Source of the DNA: Burkholderiales bacterium
GTDB taxonomy: Bacteria; Pseudomonadota; Gammaproteobacteria; Burkholderiales; Burkholderiaceae_D
Assembly (NCBI GenBank): GCA_028868455.1
Contig: JAGWUK010000198.1
Coordinates: forward strand, 1-6,206
DNA length: 6,206 nt
Direction: 5' to 3'
In this document: one piece after another, positions 1 through 6,206 of the stretch
Position numbering within the stretch: position 1 is the stretch's first letter
Layout: the number at the start of each line of letters is the position of its first letter
Translations under genes and position numbers: made by a program
Notes under the pieces: generated by a model
Seen by the model: only the letters and a program-made list of their open reading frames with translations
What the model was told of the DNA's origin: nothing
Database searches by the model: none

Positions 1-443
1 TTCCTGCCGCAAAACGGTGTGCTCAGGCCTTTGGCGAACAGACGTGCATCATCGCTGACAGCATGGGCGAACCAGGTATGCGAGAACTCCGGCGCGACAT
101 TCCATAAACGCAAAGTGGCGTGGGGCAGGGCGAAAATACTTTGTAATCCCTGAGTCAGGACATGCGGCAGATCGACATCGTTACGCGCCAGCAGCAAAGA
201 GCGAGTCCACACTTGAAATTTATTGGCAATGTCGTGGTTTTCTTCGGCAATGCGCAGCAGGTCTGACAGTTTTAACTCCAGCGCCCGGTATTTTTCGCGG
301 ACGACTTCCATTTGCCGCTCTTGCAGCGAAATGGCGCGGCCCATGATGGGGCTGGTCAGTTTGATCGTCGACAGCAGTTCTGCGTGTTCTTCGAAGAAGT
401 GAGGATGCTGAATCAGGTAGGTAGCAATTTCGTTGGAATTCAT
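1..443 (-). CDS. DUF484 family protein, N-terminal part (cut by window edge)
   Basis: The first 147 codons of a DUF484 protein are visible; the gene runs off the left edge. The opening MNSNEIATYLIQHPHFFEEH is the family hallmark (a short helix with a 'YL..HP.FF..H' signature). Residues about 38-70 are rich in charged and leucine residues and look like a coiled coil (SLQERQMEVVREKYRALELK). From about residue 72 begins the GAF-like globular part known for this family. No signal peptide or membrane segment is seen, so it is probably cytoplasmic. Its biochemical role is not established; the family is usually found between dapF and the recombinase gene xerC, which would lie beyond the edge. The ATG at 443 is 8 bases after the dapF stop and has no convincing Shine-Dalgarno, so translational coupling to dapF is likely. 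A nearer upstream ATG (451-449) is in another frame and stops after three codons. Family identity is fairly certain; function is unknown. Confidence 0.88.
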   Translation of the reverse strand, partial: MNSNEIATYLIQHPHFFEEHAELLSTIKLTSPIMGRAISLQERQMEVVREKYRALELKLSDLLRIAEENHDIANKFQVWTRSLLLARNDVDLPHVLTQGLQSIFALPHATLRLWNVAPEFSHTWFAHAVSDDARLFAKGLSTPFCGR

Positions 444-451
444 TGGGGCAT

Positions 452-1303
452 TCAGAGAGTAATTTCGCCTTCAAAAACCGTCACGGCGGGACCGCTCAGC
501 ATCACGGCATGGGATTCACCTTGCCAGGCGATAGACAATTCACCGCCATGCGTGGTGACGCGTACCGGGCTATCCAGCAGGCCGCGCCGGATACCGGTCA
601 CGACGGCTGCACAAGCACCGGTACCGCAGGCCAGGGTTTCACCGGCACCGCGTTCAAAGACGCGCAGGCGGATATGGTTGCGGTCAATAATTTGCATAAA
701 ACCGGCGTTGACGCGATTGGGAAAGCGCGGATGATGTTCAATCAGCGGGCCATCAATCTGTACCGGAAAATGTTCCGCATCGGCGACAACCTGCACTGCA
801 TGCGGATTACCCATGGAAACGGCGGAAATCCAGACCAATCGGCCATTGATTTCCAGCGGCCATAAACTGTCGTCGCCTTGTTGCACGGGAACCAGTTCGC
901 TGTTATCAAAAGGAATACTGGCCGCATCCAGAACAGGCGCGCCCATATTCACCGTGATATTGCCGTCCGCTTCCAGTCGCGGCTCTATGATGCCGGACAT
1001 GGTTTCTACGCGGATTGCCGTTTTGTCGGTCAGACCTTTTTCGATGACGAAGCGGACAAAGGCGCGCGAGCCATTGCCGCATTGTTCGACCTCGCCGCCG
1101 TCGGCGTTATAAATACGGTAACGAAAGTCCACGTCCGGCTTGTCTGACTTCTCAACCACCAGTATCTGGTCGGCACCAATGCCAAAACGGCGGTCACCAA
1201 TATGCCGCCATTGGTCTGGCGTGAAGTTGATGTGCTGATGGATGGCATCAATGACCACAAAGTCATTGCCTGCGCCATGCATTTTTGTGAATTTGAGTTT
1301 CAT
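452..1303 (-). CDS. dapF: Diaminopimelate epimerase
   Basis: Cytoplasmic, cofactor-independent epimerase that converts LL-2,6-diaminopimelate to the meso form, the precursor of lysine and of the peptidoglycan cross-linking residue. At 283 aa it is full length for the family. The N-terminus [19 protein letters not shown] is the conserved opening. The two catalytic cysteines of the two-base mechanism are both present: C75 in [15 protein letters not shown] and C226 in [16 protein letters not shown]. The substrate-contacting segments SMGNPHAV (163-170) and FERGAGE (216-222) are also intact, so the enzyme should be active. The start at 1303 matches the family's N-terminus exactly. There is no Shine-Dalgarno before it; instead a TATAAT box lies 6 bases upstream of the ATG, suggesting a leaderless message. 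The DUF484 gene follows after 8 bases, so the two probably form an operon. Identification is essentially certain. Confidence 0.98.
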   Translation of the reverse strand: MKLKFTKMHGAGNDFVVIDAIHQHINFTPDQWRHIGDRRFGIGADQILVVEKSDKPDVDFRYRIYNADGGEVEQCGNGSRAFVRFVIEKGLTDKTAIRVETMSGIIEPRLEADGNITVNMGAPVLDAASIPFDNSELVPVQQGDDSLWPLEINGRLVWISAVSMGNPHAVQVVADAEHFPVQIDGPLIEHHPRFPNRVNAGFMQIIDRNHIRLRVFERGAGETLACGTGACAAVVTGIRRGLLDSPVRVTTHGGELSIAWQGESHAVMLSGPAVTVFEGEITL

Positions 1304-1309
1304 GAACGC

Positions 1310-1315
1310 ATTATA
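1310..1315 (-). promoter_or_regulatory. -10 box (TATAAT) of a candidate dapF promoter
   Basis: Reading the minus strand, a perfect TATAAT ends 6 bases before the dapF ATG (1303). Transcription normally begins about 7 bases past the -10 box, which falls on or next to the A of the start codon. No TTGACA-like -35 is visible at 16-18 bases; that position (about 1332-1339) is a GC-rich part of the upstream terminator stem. The box follows the terminator T-run directly. Because a separate promoter is needed once the terminator has acted, the box is plausible, but six matching bases can occur by chance. Confidence 0.5.
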
Positions 1316-1322
1316 TCGCGTG

Positions 1323-1356
1323 AAAAAAATCTGGCGCGGCTACTTGCTGCCAGATT
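1323..1356 (-). terminator. Rho-independent terminator after the chemoreceptor gene
   Basis: On the minus strand a perfect 8-bp inverted repeat (AATCTGGC at 1356-1349 and GCCAGATT at 1335-1328) encloses a 13-base loop and runs straight into seven T residues (1329-1323), the first two of which overlap the stem. The stem begins 32 bases after the chemoreceptor stop codon. The plus strand has no T-run after the stem, so termination should act only for minus-strand transcription. The loop is somewhat long and the stem short, but the arrangement is canonical. Confidence 0.82.
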
Positions 1357-1388
1357 GATCGCTGGCGCGTGCAGAAAGCACGGCGGGA

Positions 1389-3719
1389 TCAGACGATTTT
1401 ATAGACGCCGCAACCGATGACAATATCGTCCGTGACTTTTTCCATGTACGAAGTTTTATTTTCCACTTTTTGCGAGACCGGATTGACGATGCTGTAATCA
1501 ACCCAGCCACCGGTTGCGGGTAGTTCGAATGCCTCACGTACCAGCTTGCGACCATCCAGCCCGCTGACATTAAACAGATTGACCTTCAGTTTTTCCGCAT
1601 TGCCGCCAAAAGCCAGATACTGTCCGCGCTGGTCGAAGGCAAACACATACATATCGCGATCGGCGTACAGCTTGTCCTGATTGGCAGTGATGGTTTGCAA
1701 CGCAGTGCGCCCTTGTTTTTTGTAAAGGCTGATTGCGCGCTTGGTCAGCGCATAGGCTTCGTCGGCGGTGCCCTGACGCAACTTGAATGTGGAAACAGCT
1801 TTGGCCAGCGCCGTCGCGCGTTCTTCCAGATTGATGGAGGAATGTTTGGCCTGGTCAGCCATTTGCCCGTTGCTTTGCGTGATTTCATCCAGATGCCGCA
1901 AGGCTTCCGATATTTGTGCCAGGCCATTGCTTTGTTCCGTCGATGCGACGGAAATCTCATTGATATTGCTGGCCAGATCGCGGATGCCCTTGACGATTTC
2001 TTCCAGCGTCACATTGACGTCATTGATCTGGGTGACACCGTTTTCGACTTTCTGTACTGAGTCATCGATTAGATGCCGGATCTGACGTGCCGAGTCGGCA
2101 CTGCGCTGCGCGAGACCGCGAACTTCTGTCGCCACCACCGCAAAACCGCGTCCCTGCTCACCGGCGCGCGCTGCTTCGACAGCGGCGTTCAGCGCCAGGA
2201 TATTGGTCTGGAAGGCAATGGCGTCGATGATGCTGATAATTTCCTGCACTTTCAACGCACTGCTTTGTATGCCATGCATGGAATCAACGGCGCTGCGCAT
2301 GGTGTCGCCGCTGGATTCGGCAATCATGCGCACATTGGATGCCAGATTATCGACTGCTCTGGCGCTTTCGGCATTTTGCCTGACGGTATCGGCAAGGTCT
2401 TCAACGCTGGCAGACGTTTGCTCCAGGCTGGAGGCCTGTTGCTCAGTGCGCACAGACAGATCGCTGATGCCGTTAGCGAGCTGACGACCAAGTTGCGACA
2501 CCATGCTGGCGTTGGTGCGGACATTGGCCACCAGCCCCGACAGATTGAAATTCATTTGTTCCAGCGTGTTGCCAGTGTCGGCCAGCTCATCTTTACCGAC
2601 GATGTGAATCTGGTTGGTCAGGTCACCGGAGGCCACCGAATGCGCCGACCGCGAGACTTCGCCAAGCGCGCGTATGAATCCGCGGTAAAAGCCGAAGACC
2701 AGATAACTGGTCAGCAACAGACCCAGCAGCATGACCGTCAGCATCATGTTGCGCAAGAAGGTCTTGTGATCAACCCGCTCTTGCAACAGCAGGCTCAGGC
2801 GGTCTTGCAGTTTGCGCTGCAACGCCACGGTGCTTTCTATCGCAGCAGTGCCCTGATTAAAAAACGTGTTGCCGTCACCGTTGACACTCTCACCCAGCAG
2901 ATTTTTGCGCGCCAGTTCGCTGAAATTTTTACTGGCTTCAATGGCAGCTTGTTGTTCCGTGCTGATGGATTCGCCGGCACGTTTCAGTGCATCTTCCATC
3001 GCGGTCACACTGTTGTAGTCCACTTGCAAGGCGTCGATCCGGGAATTGACTTTCAGTTTGCCGTCCAGTTCTATGCTGCCGGATTTGATCAGACCTGCGC
3101 CTATGCCGCGCAATACGGCCATGTGCTCTATCCAGGCCGGCATTTTCTGGGACGAGATATCCATCAATAAATAGGTCGCCGCTTCCGGGTCGAACAGCAG
3201 GCCGCTTTTTTCATTGATCAGCGCAGAAAACGTCAGAATCTGCTCAATCAGTTGCGTGTGTTGTTTGAAGCTGTCGGCGGCGGAGGTTGTTGCCGTGCTG
3301 CTGATGAGTTGCCGGATATCGCTGCCAATGGCTTGCCAGGCGGATGCCAGATTAAAGTCAGGATTTTCCTTGATCGACTGATCAAGCTTGTCAAGGCTGG
3401 CGATCAGGTCGCTGCTTGTTTTGGACAAGGCTTCATCAATGTCCTGCCCAGCTAACTTCAGGTTCATCTGACCGCGATGTTTTTGGGTTTGCAACATGAC
3501 ATTGGTCAGCTGACGCATGACGACCACGCCGTTTAGTTCTTTGTTGGCGACACCGACATCCTCATGGTCTTTGATAATCAGGTGCACAGCCAGGATCACC
3601 ATAGGCAACATCAGCGTGGCAAACATACTGAGCAATTTGGTACGTAAGCCTAGCCTGCTCATGACCAGCGAGCAGGGGAGCATAATGCGATTGACCAGAT
3701 TGTCCAAAGGGGCAGACAT
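1389..3719 (-). CDS. Methyl-accepting chemotaxis protein with a C-terminal Cache-like domain
   Basis: Inner-membrane chemoreceptor that signals through CheW/CheA to the flagellar motor. In 776-residue numbering: a short cytoplasmic N-tail; TM1 about 29-50; a large helical periplasmic region about 51-322; TM2 about 325-344; HAMP about 345-400; and the signalling coiled coil about 400-645. The hairpin tip is canonical (IAFQTNILALNAAVEAARAG, 501-520, then EQGRGFAVVA), and a probable methylation segment EQTSASVE lies at 433-440. Residues about 652-776 resemble single Cache domains (DRDMYVFAFDQRGQYLAFGG at 687-706, then GGWVDY, NPVSQKVENKTSY and VIGCGVY). This domain follows the signalling hairpin and so should be cytoplasmic. 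There is no NWETF-type CheR-docking tail. The periplasmic region has the motifs QTQKHRGQ (77-84) and DPEAATYLLMD (177-187), reminiscent of NIT/four-helix sensors; the ligand is unknown. I chose the ATG at 3719 because AGGA lies 5 bases before it; the ATG at 3731 would add four residues and has no such site. Confidence 0.95.
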   Translation of the reverse strand: MSAPLDNLVNRIMLPCSLVMSRLGLRTKLLSMFATLMLPMVILAVHLIIKDHEDVGVANKELNGVVVMRQLTNVMLQTQKHRGQMNLKLAGQDIDEALSKTSSDLIASLDKLDQSIKENPDFNLASAWQAIGSDIRQLISSTATTSAADSFKQHTQLIEQILTFSALINEKSGLLFDPEAATYLLMDISSQKMPAWIEHMAVLRGIGAGLIKSGSIELDGKLKVNSRIDALQVDYNSVTAMEDALKRAGESISTEQQAAIEASKNFSELARKNLLGESVNGDGNTFFNQGTAAIESTVALQRKLQDRLSLLLQERVDHKTFLRNMMLTVMLLGLLLTSYLVFGFYRGFIRALGEVSRSAHSVASGDLTNQIHIVGKDELADTGNTLEQMNFNLSGLVANVRTNASMVSQLGRQLANGISDLSVRTEQQASSLEQTSASVEDLADTVRQNAESARAVDNLASNVRMIAESSGDTMRSAVDSMHGIQSSALKVQEIISIIDAIAFQTNILALNAAVEAARAGEQGRGFAVVATEVRGLAQRSADSARQIRHLIDDSVQKVENGVTQINDVNVTLEEIVKGIRDLASNINEISVASTEQSNGLAQISEALRHLDEITQSNGQMADQAKHSSINLEERATALAKAVSTFKLRQGTADEAYALTKRAISLYKKQGRTALQTITANQDKLYADRDMYVFAFDQRGQYLAFGGNAEKLKVNLFNVSGLDGRKLVREAFELPATGGWVDYSIVNPVSQKVENKTSYMEKVTDDIVIGCGVYKIV

Positions 3720-3724
3720 GGTGT

Positions 3725-3728
3725 TCCT
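3725..3728 (-). promoter_or_regulatory. Ribosome binding site that decides the chemoreceptor start
   Basis: The minus strand reads ATGAGGAACACCATG at 3731-3717. The AGGA lies 5 bases before the second ATG (3719), a good Shine-Dalgarno distance. The first ATG (3731) is preceded by CATCCACGAAA, with no purine-rich site. The site therefore favours the shorter 776-residue protein. Confidence 0.65.
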
Positions 3729-3843
3729 CATTTTCGTGGATGACGTTTTGGTATTTTCACCGATTTTCAGAGTATTGCATTAGTTGAAAGAGCAGAAACA
3801 ACAAAATCCTTGACTTTGCATAAAATTGCCTGACGGAACCAAT

Positions 3844-3860
3844 ACACTTTTGCAAAGTGT
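3844..3860. repeat. Perfect 7-3-7 inverted repeat, possible operator
   Basis: ACACTTT (3844-3850), the spacer TGC, then AAAGTGT (3854-3860) form a perfect dyad. There is no T-run after it on either strand, so it is not a terminator. Its position in the divergent gap, 160 bases before the oxidoreductase start and 124 bases before the chemoreceptor start, suits a transcription factor site. The factor cannot be named from the sequence. Confidence 0.5.
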
Positions 3861-4011
3861 CAGCCATACTGTACTGGTCTATTTGTTGGGTAGTGTCCAT
3901 TGGGGCGGGCGGTACAGCATGTTAATGTGCGATCCGTTCCAAAAAGGATATGATTCACCCACAAGGTGATTCTGTTTTGCCGCGATACCCTCGCCCAACG
4001 ATAAAAAGCAC

Positions 4012-4016
4012 GGAGA
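4012..4016 (+). promoter_or_regulatory. Ribosome binding site of the oxidoreductase gene
   Basis: GGAGA lies 4 bases before the ATG at 4021 (CGGAGACTTCATG), a good match to the 16S rRNA tail. It supports this start. Confidence 0.75.
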
Positions 4017-4020
4017 CTTC

Positions 4021-6206
4021 ATGAACGCACCTCTCAAACCCGAGCAGCAGGCGCTGATCGACAACAATATTTCCCTGGACGACAAATTTACGCTGGAGCG
4101 TGGCCGCGCATTCATGACCGGCACCCAGGCGCTGATCCGCCTGACGATGCTGCAAAGACAGGCGGATGAGAAGGCGGGACTGAACACGGCAGGCTACATC
4201 AGCGGCTATCGCGGTTCACCGTTGGGTAATGTCGATCTGACGGCAGCAAAGGCCAGGAAGCATCTGGAAAAGCATCACGTTAAATTCCATCCCGGCGTCA
4301 ACGAAGATCTGGCCGCCACCACGGTCTGGGGCACGCAGCAGGTCAATATGTTCCCCGGTGCGAAATATGATGGCGTATTTGCGATGTGGTATGGCAAAGG
4401 GCCGGGCGTTGACCGTTGCGGCGACGTATTCAAGCACGCGAATCTGGCAGGCACATCCAGGCACGGTGGCGTGCTGGTGGTCGCAGGCGATGATCACGCC
4501 GCGAAATCCTCGACAGCCGCGCATCAGTCCGAGCACATTCTGAAAGCCTGCGGTATTCCGGTTTTGTATCCGTCTACCGTGCAAGAATATCTCGATTACG
4601 GCCTGCACGGTTTCGCCCTGTCGCGCTACACCGGCTTATGGGTATCGATGAAATGTGTGACCGATATCGTGGAATCCGGCGCCGTGGTCGAGATCGATCC
4701 GGATCGCGTCCAGCCGATTATTCCTGAGGATTTCGTGTTGCCTGCCGATGGCGTCAACATCCGCACACCTGACCCGGTTCTCGCGCAAGAAACGCGCATG
4801 AACAATTACAAATGGTACGCCGCGCTGGCGTATGTGCGTGCCAACAAGCTCAATCAAATCATCTGGGACAGCCCGCACGCCAAGATCGGTATCATTACTG
4901 CCGGTAAATCTTATCTGGATACGCGTCAGGCGCTGGCCGATCTGGGCATTGACGAGCAGGTCGCCAAAGACATTGGCATTCGTTTGTACAAGATCGGCAT
5001 GACCTGGCCGCTGGAATCCGAAGGCGTGCGCGAATTTGCGCAAGGTCTGGAAGAAATTCTGGTGGTCGAAGAAAAACGCCAGATTCTCGAATACGCATTA
5101 AAAGAAGAACTGTACAACTGGGAAGACAAAGTACGTCCGCGCGTGGTTGGCAAGTTCGACGATACCGGCGAATGGAGCAATCTGGGCGGCACTGGTCATG
5201 GCGACTGGTTATTGCCAGCAACCTACGAGCTCAGCCCGGCGCAGATCGCCAGAGCGATTGCTTCGCGGATTACACGGTATTTTGCCGGCCACCCGGTCGA
5301 GCAACGCGTCAAAGAACGCATCGCTTATCTGGAAGCCAAAGAAGCGATGCTGAACGTCGTTTCCAAACCAGACCCGAACAAGGATCGTGTACCGCATTTC
5401 TGTTCCGGTTGCCCGCATAACACTTCGACCAAAGTACCGGAAGGTAGCCGCGCGCTGGCCGGTATCGGTTGCCATTACATGGTGACCTGGATGGACAGAT
5501 CGACGTCGACGTTCACACACATGGGTGCAGAGGGCGTGACCTGGGTAGGTCAGGCGCCGTTCACGACCGAGAATCATGTGTTCTGTAATCTCGGCGACGG
5601 CACGTATTATCACTCCGGCTTGCTGGCGATCCGCGCTGCCGTGTCCGGCGATGTGAATATCACTTACAAGATACTGTTTAACGACGCTGTGGCCATGACC
5701 GGCGGGCAGGAATTTGACGGTCCGCTGGATCCTGGCATGATTTCGCGCCAGATCGCGGCAGAAGGTGTGAACCCGATTATCGTCGTCACCGACGAACCCG
5801 ATAAATATCCGGCCGGATATCCGTGGGCCGCTGGCGTGACCGTGCGTCACCGCAGCGAACTCGACGCCGTGCAACGTGAATTGCGCGTCGTCAAAGGCGT
5901 GTCGGCCATGATCTACGACCAGACCTGCGCTTCCGAAAAACGTCGCCGCAGGAAAAAAATCGACAAGAACGGCAAGCCGGGTTTCCCCGACCCGGCCAAG
6001 CGCGCAGTGATCAACGAAGCCGTCTGCGAAGGCTGCGGTGATTGCTCCGTGCAGTCGAATTGCTTGTCTGTCGAACCGCTGGAAACAGAATTCGGCCGCA
6101 AGCGTCAGATCAATCAGTCGTCGTGCAATAAGGATTTCTCTTGCGTGACGGGTTTCTGCCCGAGTTTTGTAACGGTCGAAGGCGGCAAACTCAAGAAACC
6201 GCAAAA
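4021..6206 (+). CDS. Fused indolepyruvate ferredoxin oxidoreductase (IorA/IorB type), N-terminal 728 residues
   Basis: Thiamine-diphosphate and iron-sulfur enzyme that oxidatively decarboxylates aryl pyruvates such as indolepyruvate to the acyl-CoA while reducing ferredoxin; a role in aromatic amino acid breakdown is inferred. Fused relatives run to about 1150-1200 aa, so roughly 60% is visible and the gene leaves the right edge without a stop. In order: an N-terminal PFOR-type domain with ISGYRGSPLG (60-69), NED (94-96, E95 probably contacting thiamine) and WGTQQ (103-107); a middle domain up to about 355 (KIGMTWPLESEG from 324); CSGCPHN (461-467); the thiamine diphosphate motif GDG (525-527) to NDAVAMTGGQ (554-563); and a cysteine-rich iron-sulfur segment with C669, C672, C675, C681, C702, C708 and C713. 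The IorB-like gamma domain should follow past the edge. The start has a good GGAGA site. No signal peptide is seen, so it is cytoplasmic. Family assignment is very sure; the exact 2-oxoacid is not. Confidence 0.95.
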   Translation, partial: MNAPLKPEQQALIDNNISLDDKFTLERGRAFMTGTQALIRLTMLQRQADEKAGLNTAGYISGYRGSPLGNVDLTAAKARKHLEKHHVKFHPGVNEDLAATTVWGTQQVNMFPGAKYDGVFAMWYGKGPGVDRCGDVFKHANLAGTSRHGGVLVVAGDDHAAKSSTAAHQSEHILKACGIPVLYPSTVQEYLDYGLHGFALSRYTGLWVSMKCVTDIVESGAVVEIDPDRVQPIIPEDFVLPADGVNIRTPDPVLAQETRMNNYKWYAALAYVRANKLNQIIWDSPHAKIGIITAGKSYLDTRQALADLGIDEQVAKDIGIRLYKIGMTWPLESEGVREFAQGLEEILVVEEKRQILEYALKEELYNWEDKVRPRVVGKFDDTGEWSNLGGTGHGDWLLPATYELSPAQIARAIASRITRYFAGHPVEQRVKERIAYLEAKEAMLNVVSKPDPNKDRVPHFCSGCPHNTSTKVPEGSRALAGIGCHYMVTWMDRSTSTFTHMGAEGVTWVGQAPFTTENHVFCNLGDGTYYHSGLLAIRAAVSGDVNITYKILFNDAVAMTGGQEFDGPLDPGMISRQIAAEGVNPIIVVTDEPDKYPAGYPWAAGVTVRHRSELDAVQRELRVVKGVSAMIYDQTCASEKRRRRKKIDKNGKPGFPDPAKRAVINEAVCEGCGDCSVQSNCLSVEPLETEFGRKRQINQSSCNKDFSCVTGFCPSFVTVEGGKLKKPQ

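Larger units (their letters stand above)
3720..4020. other. Divergent intergenic region between the chemoreceptor and oxidoreductase genes
   Basis: This roughly 300-base gap must hold the promoters of both outward-facing genes. It is more AT-rich than the flanking genes, especially at 3740-3890, and holds no credible coding frame or structural RNA. For the plus-strand gene the best -10 candidate is TATGAT at 3949-3954, without a good -35. A TTGACT at 3810-3815 looks like a -35 but has no -10 at 16-18 bases. For the minus-strand gene, TGCAATACT (3781-3773, minus) could be a weak extended -10. I found no convincing sigma-28 (flagellar) or sigma-54 promoter on either strand. A perfect short dyad lies at 3844-3860. 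Confidence 0.6.

Noticed and set aside
2073..3170. A 365-codon open frame on the plus strand, opposite the chemoreceptor gene
   Set aside because: It lies wholly antisense to a gene with clear HAMP, signalling and membrane segments. Its translation is rich in His, Gln and Arg with no recognisable family, as expected for the reverse of a GC-rich coding frame.
3740..3815. A possible flagellar sigma-28 promoter for the chemoreceptor
   Set aside because: TCAA-like -35 elements occur on the minus strand, but none is followed at the right distance by anything resembling GCCGATAA.
3831..3845. A possible sigma-54 promoter (GG...GC pattern) on the minus strand upstream of the chemoreceptor
   Set aside because: The spacing between GG and GC is 9 rather than 10 bases, and the surrounding bases do not match the TGGCAC/TTGC consensus.
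3844..3860. The dyad read as a rho-independent terminator
   Set aside because: The stem is AT-rich, the loop is only three bases, and neither strand has a T-run after it; both neighbouring genes point away from it.
3879..4187. A 102-codon minus-strand frame spanning the intergenic gap and the oxidoreductase start
   Set aside because: More than half of it is antisense to a well-supported coding sequence, it has no Shine-Dalgarno, and its translation resembles no known small protein.
5209..6204. A 331-codon open frame on the minus strand, opposite the oxidoreductase gene
   Set aside because: It is antisense to the thiamine diphosphate and iron-sulfur segments of the oxidoreductase, has no recognisable domain, and has a composition typical of a shadow frame.

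Overview
The window looks like a piece of a betaproteobacterial chromosome, most likely Burkholderiales/Oxalobacteraceae (a Herminiimonas- or Undibacterium-like organism). This is inferred from three things: the dapF-DUF484 gene pair, a fused aerobic-type indolepyruvate ferredoxin oxidoreductase typical of that group, and a GC content that by eye sits in the mid-50s percent. The placement is from memory of family patterns, not from a database search. Coding density is high, with four genes and a single intergenic gap of about 300 bases.

Layout. Positions 1-3719 are read on the minus strand. From upstream to downstream they hold a large methyl-accepting chemotaxis protein (3719-1389), a clear rho-independent terminator (1356-1323), a strong -10 box almost touching the next start codon, dapF (diaminopimelate epimerase, 1303-452), and the first 147 codons of a DUF484 protein (443-1, cut by the window edge). 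From 4021 onward the plus strand carries the first 728 codons of a fused IorA/IorB-type 2-oxoacid ferredoxin oxidoreductase, cut at the right edge. The gap at 3720-4020 separates the divergent chemoreceptor and oxidoreductase genes. It holds a perfect 7-3-7 dyad and several TTGCA-type repeats.

How the genes work together. dapF and the DUF484 gene are probably co-transcribed; they are 8 bases apart and the second has no clear ribosome binding site. The terminator probably isolates them from the chemoreceptor gene. The chemoreceptor and the oxidoreductase are not obviously linked in function beyond sharing a divergent control region.

I do not see an undescribed multi-gene system here. The most interesting points are the chemoreceptor's architecture, with a Cache-like sensor domain placed after the cytoplasmic signalling hairpin, and a dapF promoter that predicts a leaderless transcript and lies next to the upstream gene's terminator.
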